From positions 682,001-746,000 of the forward strand of contig NZ_PGGM01000002.1 of the NCBI RefSeq assembly GCF_003010965.1: a stretch of 64,000 bases of DNA, written 5' to 3'. Source of the DNA: Phyllobacterium sophorae. Its GTDB lineage: Bacteria > Pseudomonadota > Alphaproteobacteria > Rhizobiales > Rhizobiaceae. Position 1 is the first letter of the stretch, and the number at the start of each line of letters is the position of its first letter. The notes below the pieces were generated by a model, which was not told where the DNA came from, searched no databases, and saw only the letters and a list, made by a program, of their open reading frames with translations. A program made the position numbers and the translations under genes. Below, in pieces: positions 10,406 to 18,354 of the stretch.

Positions 10406-10795
10406 ATGGCCAAAGAAGCCACGCGCGTTCGCCGTCGCGAGCGCAAGAATATTTCGTCGGGCGTTGCCCACGTCAATTCGACATTCAACAACACGATGAT
10501 CACCATTACGGATGCACAGGGCAACGCGATTGCCTGGTCCTCCGCCGGTGCGCAGGGCTTCAAGGGTTCGCGTAAATCCACGCCTTTCGCTGCACAGATG
10601 GCTGCCGAAGACTGCGCCAAGAAGGCACAGGAACATGGCATGCGTTCGCTCGAGGTTGAAGTTTGCGGACCTGGCTCCGGCCGTGAATCGGCTCTGCGCG
10701 CACTCCAGGCTGCCGGTTTCACGATTACGTCCATTCGCGACGTAACGCCGATCCCGCACAATGGCTGCCGCCCGCGCAAGCGTCGCCGCGTCTAA
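10406..10795 (+). CDS. rpsK: 30S ribosomal protein S11
   Basis: 129-residue S11 of the 30S platform, lining the mRNA exit path. Conserved elements [15 protein letters not shown] and the C-terminal signature [18 protein letters not shown] are present. GAAAGGA precedes the ATG. rpsD, which lies next in E. coli, is absent here; rpoA follows directly. Confidence 0.98.
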   Translation: MAKEATRVRRRERKNISSGVAHVNSTFNNTMITITDAQGNAIAWSSAGAQGFKGSRKSTPFAAQMAAEDCAKKAQEHGMRSLEVEVCGPGSGRESALRALQAAGFTITSIRDVTPIPHNGCRPRKRRRV

Positions 10796-10815
10796 TCTTT
10801 TGCGACAGGATTTGG

Positions 10816-10846
10816 CCGCATGAGCTGATTTTCAGCTCCTCTGCGG
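10816..10846 (+). other. Stem-loop in the rpsK-rpoA spacer
   Basis: Outer arms CCGCA (10816-10820) / TGCGG (10842-10846) enclose an inner stem AGCTGA (10823-10828) / TCAGCT (10832-10837) with loop TTT. The structure lies about 60 bases before the rpoA start and is not followed by a T-run. Confidence 0.6.
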
Positions 10847-10905
10847 TTTCCACGCCTCAATGCCACGATTGGATGGTGGTAAAGGCAAGGATGAAGGAAA
10901 ATTAA

Positions 10906-11919
10906 ATGATCCAGAAGAACTGGCAAGAATTGATCAAGCCGAACAAGGTCGAGTTTCAGACCTCCGGCTCGAAGACCAAGGCAACGGTCGTCGCTGAGCC
11001 GCTTGAACGCGGCTATGGCTTGACGCTCGGCAATGCCTTGCGCCGTGTGCTCCTGTCCTCGCTGCGCGGCGCTGCCGTAACAGCTGTGCAGATCGACGGC
11101 GTTCTGCATGAATTCTCGTCGATCCCCGGCGTGCGTGAAGATGTGACGGACATCGTCCTCAACATCAAGGAAATCGCGATCCATATGGAGAGCGACGGTC
11201 CAAAGCGCATGGTCGTCCGCAAGGAAGGTCCGGGCGTCGTAACGGCTGGCGATATCCAGACCGTTGGCGATATCGAAATCCTCAATCCGGAACACGTGAT
11301 CTGCACGCTGGATGAAGGCGCTGAAATCCGCATGGAATTCACTGTCAACACTGGCAAGGGCTACGTTCCGGCTGACCGCAACCGCGCAGAAGATGCTCCG
11401 ATCGGCTTGATTCCGGTCGACAGCCTTTATTCTCCGGTTCGCAAGGTGTCTTACAAGATCGAGAACACCCGCGAAGGTCAGGTTCTCGATTACGACAAGC
11501 TGATCCTGCAGATCGAGACCGATGGTTCGATCTCCGGCGAAGATGCCGTTGCCTATGCAGCGCGCATTCTTCAGGACCAGCTGGCAATCTTCGTCAACTT
11601 CGACGAGCCGCAGAAGGAAGTTCAGCAGGAACAGGTTACCGAACTTGCGTTCAACCCGGCTCTGCTCAAGAAGGTCGATGAACTCGAACTCTCGGTTCGT
11701 TCGGCAAACTGCCTGAAGAATGATAACATCGTCTACATTGGCGATCTTATCCAGAAGACAGAAGCAGAAATGCTGCGCACACCGAACTTCGGCCGCAAGT
11801 CACTGAACGAAATCAAGGAAGTTCTGGCTTCCATGGGTCTCCATCTCGGTATGGAAGTTCCTTCATGGCCGCCGGAGAACATCGAAGATCTCGCGAAGCG
11901 TTACGAAGACCAATATTAA
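10906..11919 (+). CDS. rpoA: RNA polymerase alpha subunit
   Basis: 337-residue alpha subunit; the dimer nucleates assembly of RNA polymerase. The N-terminal domain (about 1-235) has the signature [20 protein letters not shown], and the C-terminal domain (about 255-325) holds the helix-hairpin-helix region [18 protein letters not shown] that binds UP elements and activators. AAGGAAAATTAA precedes the ATG. Co-transcription with ribosomal genes is the usual arrangement. Confidence 0.98.
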   Translation: MIQKNWQELIKPNKVEFQTSGSKTKATVVAEPLERGYGLTLGNALRRVLLSSLRGAAVTAVQIDGVLHEFSSIPGVREDVTDIVLNIKEIAIHMESDGPKRMVVRKEGPGVVTAGDIQTVGDIEILNPEHVICTLDEGAEIRMEFTVNTGKGYVPADRNRAEDAPIGLIPVDSLYSPVRKVSYKIENTREGQVLDYDKLILQIETDGSISGEDAVAYAARILQDQLAIFVNFDEPQKEVQQEQVTELAFNPALLKKVDELELSVRSANCLKNDNIVYIGDLIQKTEAEMLRTPNFGRKSLNEIKEVLASMGLHLGMEVPSWPPENIEDLAKRYEDQY

Positions 11920-11922
11920 GAA

Positions 11923-11953
11923 CCCGGGCTCTTGCCCGACAACAAAGCCCGGG
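11923..11953 (+). other. Stem-loop in the rpoA-rplQ spacer
   Basis: CCCGGGCT (11923-11930) pairs with AGCCCGGG (11946-11953) over a 15-base loop. It lies directly after the rpoA stop, with rplQ starting 38 bases downstream behind GAAGGAGAAG. Confidence 0.55.
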
Positions 11954-11991
11954 CCGTGAGCCCGAAAAAGAGAAACTGAAGGAGAAGGCTC

Positions 11992-12420
11992 ATGCGCCAC
12001 GGTAATTCAGGCCGCAAGCTTAACCGGACTGCCAGCCATCGTAAGGCGATGTTTGCCAATATGGCTGCATCATTGATTGAGCATGAGCAGATCGTGACAA
12101 CGCTGCCCAAGGCCAAGGAAATTCGCCCCATCGTTGAAAAGCTTGTCACGCTCGGCAAGCGCGGTGACCTGCACGCACGTCGTCAGGCCATTTCGGCAAT
12201 CCGCGATGCGAAGCTCGTCGCCAAGTTGTTCGATACACTTGCTCCGCGCTACGGCCAGCGCAACGGCGGCTACATCCGCATCATGAAGGCGGGTTTCCGC
12301 ACCGGTGACAATGCACCGCTCGCAGTCGTCGAATTCGTCGATCGCGATACCAGTGCCAAGGGTTCCAAGGACCTGGCCCGCGTTGCCGCCGAACAGGCTA
12401 GCGAAGCCGAAGCAGCGTAA
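11992..12420 (+). CDS. rplQ: 50S ribosomal protein L17
   Basis: 142-residue L17, near the tunnel exit. It begins [20 protein letters not shown], the family signature, and has an alpha-proteobacterial C-terminal extension that ends in an Ala/Glu-rich tail. AAGGAGAAG precedes the start. It is the last gene of the ribosomal cluster and is followed by a strong terminator. Confidence 0.98.
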   Translation: MRHGNSGRKLNRTASHRKAMFANMAASLIEHEQIVTTLPKAKEIRPIVEKLVTLGKRGDLHARRQAISAIRDAKLVAKLFDTLAPRYGQRNGGYIRIMKAGFRTGDNAPLAVVEFVDRDTSAKGSKDLARVAAEQASEAEAA

Positions 12421-12446
12421 TCGACGCTTCGACGCTATAGGAATTG

Positions 12447-12472
12447 AAAAGGGGGCCCGCGCCCCCTTTTTG
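12447..12472 (+). terminator. Rho-independent terminator after rplQ
   Basis: The arms AAAAGGGGGC (12447-12456) and GCCCCCTTTT (12461-12470) form a perfect 10-bp stem with a CCGC loop and run into TTTTTG. This closes the alpha operon. Confidence 0.93.
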
Positions 12473-12602
12473 TGTTTGTTGATTTGCCGGCGACGGCCCG
12501 GGAGAATTCAGCCTCCAATTTTTCCGGTGTAACCGTTACGTACTTGAATCGTTCAGATCGCTTCTCCAACCTTTCCGTATGAAAAGCTCCAGGGAGGGTT
12601 CG

Positions 12603-13157
12603 ATGAACAGGAGTCAGCGAGAAAACACGCAACTCAATACAGCAATCGCAAATCGCAATCGCCGTTGGGTATCAGGAATGGCATTGCCAGTATGGTTGGC
12701 GGCTTGCGTCTTTGCCGGTGCTGCAGCGGCCCAGCAGCCGACACAAGCGCAGCAAAATGCGATCAAATCAGCCTGCCGCTCTGATTTCATGGCACAGTGC
12801 TCGGGTGTCCAGCCAGGCGGTCAGGCCGCCCTTTCGTGCTTGCAACAGCATAGCTCGTCACTGTCAGCCGGTTGCCAACAGGCGATTGGTGCCCTTGGAG
12901 GCGGGAAAACCGCACCGGCAGCGACTACGGGGAAAGCTTCTTCTGCAACTGCGCCAGCTGCGGCTGCGCCTGCCACACCCGCACCGACGTTTACGCCCCG
13001 CGAAGAAATGGCCATCGCGCGTCAGGAGTGCGGTCCGGACTTCAGGTCACTTTGCAGTTCGGTAGCACTTGGCGGGGGTCGCGGAATTGCCTGCCTGAGG
13101 AAGAACATGGCACGACTGTCGCCAGGCTGTCAGAAGGTGCTGACGGCGGGCAGGTAG
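12603..13157 (+). CDS. Secreted protein with two eight-residue-to-twelve-residue spaced Cys repeats
   Basis: 184 residues. A basic N-region, a hydrophobic stretch at about 25-42 and the AAAAQ site suggest export to the periplasm. Two homologous modules follow: Cys58/66/79/91 and Cys143/151/164/176, with identical 8-13-12 spacing, separated by an Ala/Pro/Thr-rich linker at about 100-130. The pattern matches the Cys-rich repeat of the GLG1/Cys_rich_FGFR type that also occurs in bacterial secreted proteins; the cysteines probably form disulphides. The start at 12603 is chosen because GGGAGG lies just before it; the in-frame ATG at 12579 has no such site. Function unknown. Confidence 0.8.
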   Translation: MNRSQRENTQLNTAIANRNRRWVSGMALPVWLAACVFAGAAAAQQPTQAQQNAIKSACRSDFMAQCSGVQPGGQAALSCLQQHSSSLSAGCQQAIGALGGGKTAPAATTGKASSATAPAAAAPATPAPTFTPREEMAIARQECGPDFRSLCSSVALGGGRGIACLRKNMARLSPGCQKVLTAGR

Positions 13158-13309
13158 CAGCTTCTTGCAGACACTGCCGGCTAATATCCCAACTCAAGTC
13201 CAACGCAGCTGGTGTCGGGCGTCGCCGGCCCGCATTTCGTGTTCGGGGGTGCCGCCCAAGACATGGCCACGATCGTCCGACGGTCACGCTTGACTAACAC
13301 ATATCTCCG

Positions 13310-13333
13310 TGGTTATAAGTCAATCAATAGCCA
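13310..13333. promoter_or_regulatory. Possible operator before the ArsR-type regulator
   Basis: TGGTTAT (13310-13316) and ATAGCCA (13327-13333) form an inverted repeat with one mismatch and a 10-base spacer, 17 bases before the regulator start. ArsR-family repressors usually bind such 12-2-12-like dyads overlapping their own promoter. Short and imperfect, so speculative. Confidence 0.3.
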
Positions 13334-13350
13334 GCGGGTTATCGATCTAA

Positions 13351-13674
13351 ATGACAAATGCTCACGATGTGCTCTTCAGAACGCTCGCGGATCCGACCCG
13401 GCGGGCCCTCTTCGAACGGTTGTGCCATGAAGGAGAGCAGACGGTAGGGGCACTGACAGCTCAGTCCGGGGTCTCGCAACCGGCTGTGTCGAAGCACCTC
13501 GGGGTCCTGAGGCGAGCCGGGCTGGTACGTGACCGCCATGAAGGACGACAGACCCATTATAGCGCGCAGCTCGGTGCCTTGGCCCCGCTGCTCGACTGGA
13601 CAAAGGAAATGGCTGGGTTCTGGCAGAACCGGTTCGACCACCTCGAAGACTTGCTGAAAAGGATGGACCAATGA
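13351..13674 (+). CDS. ArsR-family transcriptional regulator
   Basis: 107-residue winged-helix regulator. It begins with the typical ALADPTRRALFERL-like helix (here RTLADPTRRALFERLCHEGE), and the recognition helix is QPAVSKHLGVLRRAGLV at about residues 46-62. There is no CxC metal-binding motif, so it is not an evident arsenic or cadmium sensor; it belongs to the subgroup often paired with SRPBCC/AHSA1 proteins. The stop overlaps the next gene as ATGA. It probably autoregulates the cassette 13351-15173. Confidence 0.88.
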   Translation: MTNAHDVLFRTLADPTRRALFERLCHEGEQTVGALTAQSGVSQPAVSKHLGVLRRAGLVRDRHEGRQTHYSAQLGALAPLLDWTKEMAGFWQNRFDHLEDLLKRMDQ

Positions 13675-14222
13675 GCAAACCTGCTACCGAAGCGCTCTCC
13701 GTCAATGCCAAAAAGACATCCAGGGGGCCGGCGAAGGTCGCAAATGACGCCGCCGCCAAGGGGGCAAAGGCGGCCAAGCCGCGTATGGCGAAACCGAAGG
13801 TGCAGCCGAGCGAGCCCGGGAAGCCGGTCCTCCTCGCGGGCGGTAACCCGCAGATCGCGAAAGCCTATGGCGACGCCCCCGTGCAGGCTTACATTGCGGC
13901 GATGCCCGGTTGGAAGAGCGATGTCGGGCGCCGGCTCGATGCACTCATTGTGCGCACCGTACCGGGCGTGTACAAGGCGGTCAAATGGAACACGCCGCTC
14001 TACGGTTTTGAGGGCGAAGGCTGGTTCCTCGGCGTCCATTGCTTTGAGAAGTACGTCAAAATTACCTTCTTTCGTGGCACCTCGCTGCGTCCCGTTCCTC
14101 CCGTCGCGTCCAAGATGCACGACGTACGCTATTACCACATCCACGAGAACGACCAGCTTGACGAAGCGCAGCTTGCCGCTTGGGTAAAACAGGCGAGCGA
14201 ATTGCCCGGCGAGCGCATGTGA
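13671..14222 (+). CDS. DUF1801 protein with a basic Lys/Ala-rich N-terminal tail
   Basis: 183 residues. The first 55 or so residues are rich in Lys, Ala and Pro (AKKTSRGPAKVANDAAAKG and similar), resembling a disordered histone-H1-like tail, and the rest is a DUF1801 (YdhG-type) domain with VYKAVKWNTPLYG and a Trp/Phe-rich core. The start overlaps the arsR stop by four bases, so the two are translationally coupled. The biochemical role of DUF1801 is not established; it is recurrently found beside ArsR/AHSA1 genes. Confidence 0.82.
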   Translation: MSKPATEALSVNAKKTSRGPAKVANDAAAKGAKAAKPRMAKPKVQPSEPGKPVLLAGGNPQIAKAYGDAPVQAYIAAMPGWKSDVGRRLDALIVRTVPGVYKAVKWNTPLYGFEGEGWFLGVHCFEKYVKITFFRGTSLRPVPPVASKMHDVRYYHIHENDQLDEAQLAAWVKQASELPGERM

Positions 14223-14271
14223 ATGGTCAGATGAAGAAAGCAGCCTGGAAAACACCAAGAGGACGAATCCA

Positions 14272-14682
14272 ATGAGCCAAAGCGCGACCGAAACACGCTC
14301 AGTCGTTATCGAACGGGAGATGCCGCATCCGCCGGAAAAGATCTGGCGCGCGCTCACGCAACCACACCTGATCGCGGAGTGGCTGATGAACAACGACTTC
14401 AAACCGGACATGGGCCACCGTTTCAATCTTCGCGCCGACTGGGGCGCTGTAGACTGTCAGGTGCTTGCGATCGAGCCGAACAAGACGCTGTCGTACACGT
14501 GGGCGGCCTACGGGCTTGAGAGCGTCGTCACCTGGACCCTGACCCCGATGGGAACGGGGACCCATCTGCGCATGGAGCAGGCGGGTTTCCGTGCGGATCA
14601 GCAGCAGGCCTACGGGGGCGCCAAGAGCGGCTGGCAGCAGTTCTTCGGAAATCTGGAGCAAGTCCTGGCACGGATAGACTGA
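14272..14682 (+). CDS. SRPBCC (AHSA1-type) domain protein
   Basis: 136 residues with a START/Bet v1-like helix-grip fold. The start region VVIEREMPHPPEKIWRALT and the segment LSYTWAAYGLESVVTWTLTP are characteristic of the activator-of-Hsp90-ATPase-like family, which is commonly paired with ArsR regulators in soil bacteria. It probably binds a hydrophobic ligand; the ligand is unknown. It follows the DUF1801 gene by 49 bases on the same strand. Confidence 0.85.
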   Translation: MSQSATETRSVVIEREMPHPPEKIWRALTQPHLIAEWLMNNDFKPDMGHRFNLRADWGAVDCQVLAIEPNKTLSYTWAAYGLESVVTWTLTPMGTGTHLRMEQAGFRADQQQAYGGAKSGWQQFFGNLEQVLARID

Positions 14683-14759
14683 AATTCTGCCGGCACAGTT
14701 CAAAGTCAGGTCCTGTTTGGTCGCAAGATAGAAAAACAGCGGAATGAGGTGCAAACAAC

Positions 14760-15173
14760 ATGAAAAATAGCGCAACGACCACGGGCGAATCGCCTTCCCG
14801 GCTGATCGACGCGAGGATCAAGGAACTGGATGATTGGCGGGGCAAGACGCTCTCCCATGTCCGCGCACTCATCAAACAGGCTGTCCCCGAGGTTGTCGAG
14901 GAGTGGAAGTGGAGAGGTGTCCCGGTTTGGTATAAAGATGGAATGATCTGCACCGGCGAGACGTACAAGAGTGCCGTGAAGGTGACCTTCGCCAAGGGCG
15001 CCTCGGTTGATGACCCTTCAGGACTGTTTAATTCCAGCCTGGAAGGCAACACCAGGCGCGCTATCGATTTCCATGAGGGGGATGAAATAGATGAGGATGC
15101 CTTCAAGACGCTCATACGCGCCGCTGCTGCCCTGAACAGGTCACCGGCGCGAAAGTCAACCACTTCCACCTGA
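14760..15173 (+). CDS. DUF1801 protein, second copy
   Basis: 137 residues, a DUF1801 domain without a long tail: DARIKELDDWRGKTLSHVR at the N terminus, then VEEWKWRGVPVWYKDGMIC and KVTFAKGASVDDPSGLFN. It is divergent from the copy at 13671, so this is not a recent duplication. It ends two bases from the stop of the convergent lysE-type gene, with no terminator between them. Confidence 0.82.
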   Translation: MKNSATTTGESPSRLIDARIKELDDWRGKTLSHVRALIKQAVPEVVEEWKWRGVPVWYKDGMICTGETYKSAVKVTFAKGASVDDPSGLFNSSLEGNTRRAIDFHEGDEIDEDAFKTLIRAAAALNRSPARKSTTST

Positions 15174-15175
15174 CT

Positions 15176-15787
15176 TCACCGGTCCGCCAGAGCCAGCTTG
15201 ACCCCCAGCGCAACGAACGCTCCGGCAAATGTCCGGCGCATCCACGTCAATATCCGCGGACGCGAGATGACATGGTTGCGCACGGACGCGGCGAATAGAC
15301 CGTAGGCGACGAACACGACGAAGGTCATCGCCATGAAGACACCGCTCAAGCTGAGCATGCGCATGAGCGGCTGGGGCTCGGCGCCACTGACGAATTGCGG
15401 CAGGAACGCCAGAAAGAAAATCGACAGTTTTGGATTGAGTATGTTGATCAGGATTGCGGTGATGGTCACTTGCATCAATGACCTTTCACCGCCGTCATCC
15501 TCGACATTCAGCGATCCCTTTTCGCGCAACGCGTTCCAGGCCATATAGAGAAGATAGGCGACACCCACATATTTGAAGGTGTGGAAGGCGAGGGCGCTTG
15601 TGTGCAGGATCGCCGCCAAACCTCCGATAGCCGCTGCCATATGTGGAATGATGCCGATTGTGCAGCCGGTTGCTGCCGCGACGCTCGCCTTGGCTCCCCG
15701 CGCGAGGCCGGTCGCCAGAGTATAGACCACCCCTGTCCCGGGCGAGATCACGATGATGAATGATGTAATGAGGAACTCGATGCCCAC
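15176..15787 (-). CDS. LysE/RhtB-family exporter
   Basis: 203-residue inner-membrane protein with about six hydrophobic segments, of the family that exports amino acids such as lysine, homoserine or threonine. The first segment has the signature SPGTGVVYTLATGLARG. The GTG start at 15787 is supported by AAGGAG seven bases upstream. It follows the AraC gene by 86 bases in the same direction. Substrate cannot be told from sequence. Confidence 0.87.
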   Translation of the reverse strand: MGIEFLITSFIIVISPGTGVVYTLATGLARGAKASVAAATGCTIGIIPHMAAAIGGLAAILHTSALAFHTFKYVGVAYLLYMAWNALREKGSLNVEDDGGERSLMQVTITAILINILNPKLSIFFLAFLPQFVSGAEPQPLMRMLSLSGVFMAMTFVVFVAYGLFAASVRNHVISRPRILTWMRRTFAGAFVALGVKLALADR

Positions 15788-15873
15788 GATAATGCTCCTT
15801 AAGGGTTCAGTTAACGCACTGAAACCGAACGGGAGCCGTTCGTCTTGAACAGGATTGCAAGAGGAGCAAAAAA

Positions 15874-16710
15874 TCAGGCGACAGCGGCAGCATAAGCACC
15901 CGGAGAGACACCGTATATGCGAACGAACAGGCGTGTCATATGGCTTTGGTCGGCGAAGCCGCTTGCTGCGGCGGCATCTGCCAGACCAGATCCTCGCGCG
16001 ATCAGGCGGCGGGCGGCATCAATCCGCCGCTGCATGAGATAGGCGTGTGGCGTGAGACCAGTTGCCTTGGCAAAGCCGCGCAGGAGCTGAAACCGGCTCA
16101 GGCCGGATTCCCGGGCGAGATCCGCCAGTGTGATCGGGGCGGCCGGCTGATCGTCGATCAGAACCTGTGCCTTGCGCACGGCGAAAGGTGCCGGGCGGGA
16201 TACCTTATTTTCTTGCCGTTTGTCGATGATGCCGTCAAGCAATGCCAACAAGAGCTCTTCGCGATGGAGTTGGGATGACGTGTTGCAGGGCGTTATCATG
16301 GTTGAAAACAGCTGCTGGAACAGCGCCGCCACGCTGGCATTGTCCATCACCGGCTGTGCAAACTCGCAACCCGGCCGACCGCCTTCATTCATGTCGCAAA
16401 CGGCCTGACTGACAATCTCCGGGTCGAAATAGAGCATTCGCCACGAGCGGCCGGCATCGCCTATGGGCATGCCGTCATGCACCTCGCCGGGATTGACGGT
16501 GATGACATTGCCTGGCCCCGCTTCCACCGTGCCGCGACCGCTATGGGATTTCTGCGCGCCTTGATGAATGACGCCAATGCCATACTGCTCATGCGTATGC
16601 CGTGGAAAGGAATGGCGCGTTGCAGCCTCGATGACCTCAATACCGGCCACTTCGCAGGGATAAATCCTGAATTGACCCTTCAACACCCCATTTCCATTCC
16701 GCTTCTGCAT
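15874..16710 (-). CDS. AraC-family transcriptional regulator
   Basis: About 278 residues. The N-terminal half is a cupin-like sensor domain (PRHTHEQYGIGV, PGEVHDG), and the C-terminal half has two helix-turn-helix motifs, including ESGLSRFQLLRGFAKATG and AAAASGFADQSHMTRLF. The open frame extends up to 16770, but its first 20 codons read through the arm of a dispersed repeat (16722-16745), so the ATG at 16710 is preferred. Its position just upstream of the LysE-type exporter suggests it controls that gene. A related regulator lies at 34813. Confidence 0.85.
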   Translation of the reverse strand: MQKRNGNGVLKGQFRIYPCEVAGIEVIEAATRHSFPRHTHEQYGIGVIHQGAQKSHSGRGTVEAGPGNVITVNPGEVHDGMPIGDAGRSWRMLYFDPEIVSQAVCDMNEGGRPGCEFAQPVMDNASVAALFQQLFSTMITPCNTSSQLHREELLLALLDGIIDKRQENKVSRPAPFAVRKAQVLIDDQPAAPITLADLARESGLSRFQLLRGFAKATGLTPHAYLMQRRIDAARRLIARGSGLADAAAASGFADQSHMTRLFVRIYGVSPGAYAAAVA

Positions 16711-16721
16711 GCGTACCGGGT

Positions 16722-16745
16722 CCCAAACAGACAAAACTTGCTCTA
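16722..16745. repeat. Partial copy of a TAGAGCA-type dispersed repeat
   Basis: Read on the minus strand this is TAGAGCAAGTTTTGTCTG followed by TTTGGG; it matches one arm of the inverted repeat at 37080-37159 at all but three of about 23 positions. Only one arm is evident here. It bears on the start of the AraC gene. Confidence 0.6.
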
Positions 16746-16908
16746 AGTTATCCCAAATCCCCGGTCTCAAGAAGGTGCAACCTGGGGCGGGATAAGAGGT
16801 GTAATCATATGTCTCAAATTTGCTTTGTTTCTTGGCTGGTATCTCCGTTCAAAATCACCACATTGGTCGAGACAGTTTGACTGATTCATTACGTATCCGG
16901 AGATTGAT

Positions 16909-18336
16909 ATGAGTTTCAAAGTCCCACCATCGACCCGGGCATTTTTCCTGTGCACCGCAGTTCTTGCCGGCATGGTGGCGCCACTTCATGCACAGACGGC
17001 CACCGATACGGCCAAGCAACTGCCCGCAACCCGCAGCGAGCTTCAGCTCTCCTTCGCGCCGCTCGTGAAGCAAACGGCTGGCGCCGTCGTCAATGTCTAT
17101 GCGGCGCAAGCGGTACAGACACGCTCGCCCTTTGCCGGCGATCCGTTCTTCGAGCAATTCTTCGGTGGACAGCAGTTCAACGGCCCTCCGCGCGTGCAAT
17201 CCTCGCTCGGTTCCGGCGTGATTGCCGATGCGTCGGGGATCATCGTGACGAACAATCACGTCATTCGCAATGCCGATACGGTGAAGGTTGCGCTATCGGA
17301 TGGGCGGGAGTTTGACTCGAAAGTTCTTCTGAAAGACGAATCCACCGACCTCGCGATCCTGAAGATCGATGCCGGTGAGCCGCTGCCCGCCTTGCCATTG
17401 GCCGATTCCGACCAGGTGGAGGTGGGCGATCTCGTGCTGGCCATCGGCAATCCGTTCGGTGTCGGGCAGACGGTGACGAGCGGTATCGTTTCGGCGCAGG
17501 CGCGAACACGTGTCGGAATTTCCGACTTCGATTTCTTCATACAGACCGATGCAGCGATCAATCCCGGCAATTCGGGCGGTGCACTGATCGATATGACCGG
17601 CAAGCTCATTGGCATCAACACCGCGATCTTTTCGCGTTCCGGCGGATCAATCGGAATCGGATTTGCCATTCCTTCCAATATGGTACGGGCGGTTGTTGAG
17701 ACGGCAAAGGGCGGTGCGGACACGTTTGAACGCCCGTACATCGGTGCTGCTTTTCAGAATGTGACTCCGGATGTCGCTGAAGGGCTTGGCATGAAACAGC
17801 CCTATGGCGCCCTGGTGACGAATATCACCAAGAACGGACCGGCAGAGAAGGGCGGGCTGCTCGTCGGCGATGTGGTTTTATCGGTGGATGAGATGCGGAT
17901 CGAAAATCCGGACGGGCTTGGTTACCGCCTGAGCACCGCAGGCATAGGCAAGACGATAAGGCTGGACGTATTGAGCCGCTCGAAGGAAAAGACCATCACG
18001 GTCGTCTTGGAAAAGCCGGGACCGGACTCCCCGGACAATCAGATGCTCATTCAGGGCAGAAATCCCCTTTCCGGTGCGCATGTTATCAAGCTCACTCCGG
18101 AAGGTGCGGCGCGTCTGCGCCTGCCGTCCGATACGGAGGGCGTGGCGGTTGACAAAATTTTCCCGAATACGCCCGCCGCGCGGATCGGCTTGCAGCCCGG
18201 CGATATTGTGCGTGGGATAAACGGCGCGGAAATCGCAACCATGGCCGATCTGACAAAGGCAATGTCAAGCAAGCCGGTGCTTTGGCGCTTCGAATTTGAG
18301 CGGGGTGGTGACATAATCAGGCAAGTCATTCGCTAG
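16909..18336 (+). CDS. Do-like (DegP/DegQ-type) periplasmic serine protease
   Basis: 475 residues. A signal peptide (hydrophobic about 10-25, cleavage near LHAQ) sends it to the periplasm. The trypsin-like domain holds the triad His117 (NNHV), Asp147 (STDLAIL) and Ser222 (NPGNSGGA). Two PDZ domains follow at about 260-350 and 380-470, each with a GL-x-x-GD pattern (GGLLVGDVVLSV, IGLQPGDIVRGI). It degrades or refolds misfolded envelope proteins. The ATG follows CCGGAG. The gene is 18 bases upstream of rarA on the same strand. Confidence 0.94.
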   Translation: MSFKVPPSTRAFFLCTAVLAGMVAPLHAQTATDTAKQLPATRSELQLSFAPLVKQTAGAVVNVYAAQAVQTRSPFAGDPFFEQFFGGQQFNGPPRVQSSLGSGVIADASGIIVTNNHVIRNADTVKVALSDGREFDSKVLLKDESTDLAILKIDAGEPLPALPLADSDQVEVGDLVLAIGNPFGVGQTVTSGIVSAQARTRVGISDFDFFIQTDAAINPGNSGGALIDMTGKLIGINTAIFSRSGGSIGIGFAIPSNMVRAVVETAKGGADTFERPYIGAAFQNVTPDVAEGLGMKQPYGALVTNITKNGPAEKGGLLVGDVVLSVDEMRIENPDGLGYRLSTAGIGKTIRLDVLSRSKEKTITVVLEKPGPDSPDNQMLIQGRNPLSGAHVIKLTPEGAARLRLPSDTEGVAVDKIFPNTPAARIGLQPGDIVRGINGAEIATMADLTKAMSSKPVLWRFEFERGGDIIRQVIR

Positions 18337-18354
18337 AAGAGATAGGTAGAGAGT

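Noticed and set aside
15827-15841. A GAACGG/CCGTTC hairpin between the AraC and LysE-type genes as a terminator.
   Set aside because: Short stem with no T-run on the minus strand; the genes may still be co-transcribed.
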